Below, piece by piece: positions 63,394-64,000 of a stretch of DNA of 64,000 nt; position 1 is the first letter of the stretch; every line of letters begins with the position of its first letter. The DNA comes from Flagellimonas_A sp039592695 (GTDB taxonomy: Bacteria; Bacteroidota; Bacteroidia; Flavobacteriales; Flavobacteriaceae). A program made the translations under genes and the position numbers. The DNA lies in assembly GCF_039592695.1 (NCBI RefSeq), contig NZ_JBBUTK010000002.1:806001-870000 (forward strand). The letters are read 5' to 3'. The notes under the pieces were generated by a model. It was not told the DNA's origin. It made no database searches and saw only the letters and a list, made by a program, of their open reading frames with translations.

Positions 63394-64000
63394 TGAGTAT
63401 CACATCCCCGTGCTCTTGCAAGAGTCGGTTGATGGGTTGGATATAAAAAAAAACGGAGTGTATGTTGATGTCACCTTTGGCGGTGGCGGGCACTCTGCTG
63501 AAATACTGAAACGGTTGGGCGATGGTGGCAGGTTGTATGCCTTCGACCAAGACAAGGATGCTGCCGAGAATGCACTGAATGATCCACGTTTTCAATTGAT
63601 CGACCAGAATTTTCAGTATCTCAAACAGTTTTTAAAGTTCTATGGCATTTTTGAAGTTGATGGAATCTTAGCGGATTTTGGGGTATCGTCACATCAATTT
63701 GACCAACCTGAGCGCGGCTTTTCAATCCGGTTTGATTCAGAATTGGATATGCGCATGAGCCAGAACAGCTCAGTGACCGCTTTTGAGGTGGTGAACACCT
63801 ATGGTGAAACTGAATTGGCGGCGGTGCTTTTTCGGTACGGTGAACTGCGCAATGCAAACGCCATGGCAAAAGCGATAGTCGGGGCAAGAAAGCAAACCTC
63901 TATTCGAACCACAGGTCAGTTAAAGGCAGTATTGCAACGATTTTTGCCCAAGGCCAAAGAGAACAAGATTTTGGCACAGGTGTACCAAGCCATTCGCATT
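63386..64000 (+). CDS. rsmH: 16S rRNA (C1402-N4)-methyltransferase, partial at window end
   Basis: The gene starts at ATG 63386 and runs off the window after 205 codons. HIPVLLQESVDGL at residue 6, the SAM-binding loop VDVTFGGGGHSAEIL near 26, DGILADFGVSSHQFDQPERG near 92 and MRMSQNSS near 122 identify RsmH (MraW). It methylates C1402 of 16S rRNA. It begins inside the last codons of mraZ, so the two are translationally linked. The remaining third of the protein lies beyond the window. Confidence 0.93.
   Translation, partial: MDSEYHIPVLLQESVDGLDIKKNGVYVDVTFGGGGHSAEILKRLGDGGRLYAFDQDKDAAENALNDPRFQLIDQNFQYLKQFLKFYGIFEVDGILADFGVSSHQFDQPERGFSIRFDSELDMRMSQNSSVTAFEVVNTYGETELAAVLFRYGELRNANAMAKAIVGARKQTSIRTTGQLKAVLQRFLPKAKENKILAQVYQAIRI

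Noticed and set aside
1..64000. CRISPR array, prophage, integron or classic insertion sequence
   Set aside because: No regularly spaced direct repeats, no integrase or transposase gene, no phage structural genes were found. The dispersed palindromes are irregular in spacing and not array-like.
1..64000. tRNA or rRNA genes
   Set aside because: No tRNA-like GTTCRANNC with matching acceptor arms and no rRNA signature sequence was found in the gaps by eye; a tRNAscan run would settle it.

Overview
The window is chromosomal DNA of a member of the Flavobacteriaceae (Bacteroidota). The signs are three gliding-motility genes (gldA, gldB, gldC), promoters of the Bacteroidota type (TTTG ... TAnnTTTG), few Shine-Dalgarno sites, a SusC/TonB-like outer-membrane receptor, a split MetH, and the mraZ-rsmH start of a cell-wall cluster. 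No phage, insertion sequence, CRISPR array, rRNA or tRNA was seen. The genus cannot be fixed from sequence reading alone.

Layout. 1-166: tail of a CocE/NonD-type hydrolase. 398-6831: a SAM riboswitch drives metY, a MetX-aspartokinase-homoserine dehydrogenase fusion, and metZ. 6858-10642 (minus): an RpoD-like sigma factor and a two-gene molybdenum hydroxylase. 10784-19655: an Rrf2 regulator and the sulfate assimilation cluster (DUF2061, cysH, cysD, cysN, a sulfite reductase with a HEPN tail, sumT, siroheme dehydrogenase, a ferredoxin-NADP reductase-like flavoprotein). 19710-24904: a second SAM riboswitch, split metH and metF. Together these regions take sulfate to sulfide and aspartate to methionine.

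25112-33072: accessory envelope and regulatory genes. They include a PagL-like protein, a GIN-domain lipoprotein, a serine hydrolase, a small MarR-type regulon sharing TTAGGAATCCTAA palindromes, and a LuxR-type membrane regulator beside a TonB-receptor-like barrel. 33102-34367 (minus): gldA and a small broken gene. 34515-38854: a phenylalanine/tyrosine operon (pheA, aminotransferase, tyrA, DAHP synthase-chorismate mutase). It is preceded by a leader peptide rich in Phe and Tyr codons and a terminator/antiterminator, a clear transcription attenuator. 39007-54419: rsgA, dtd, two DUF3857 proteins, a MazG-like enzyme, aroA, queA, rlmN, a prenyl synthase, an ECF sigma with a probable anti-sigma and outer-membrane protein, and a SIMPL protein. 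54526-64000: dnaG, a NarL-type regulator with an altered phosphorylation site, nadE, gldB, gldC, engB, mraZ and the start of rsmH.

The most striking large-scale feature is a set of short palindromic repeats spread over the window: C/G-rich hairpins, REP-like GTCACACTGAGCGCAGTC units, CCCGATAGCTATCGGG palindromes, and AAGGTNNTG stem loops. They sit between genes, directly in front of start codons, and in frame inside at least seven proteins. One REP copy is nested inside another, which shows that they move.
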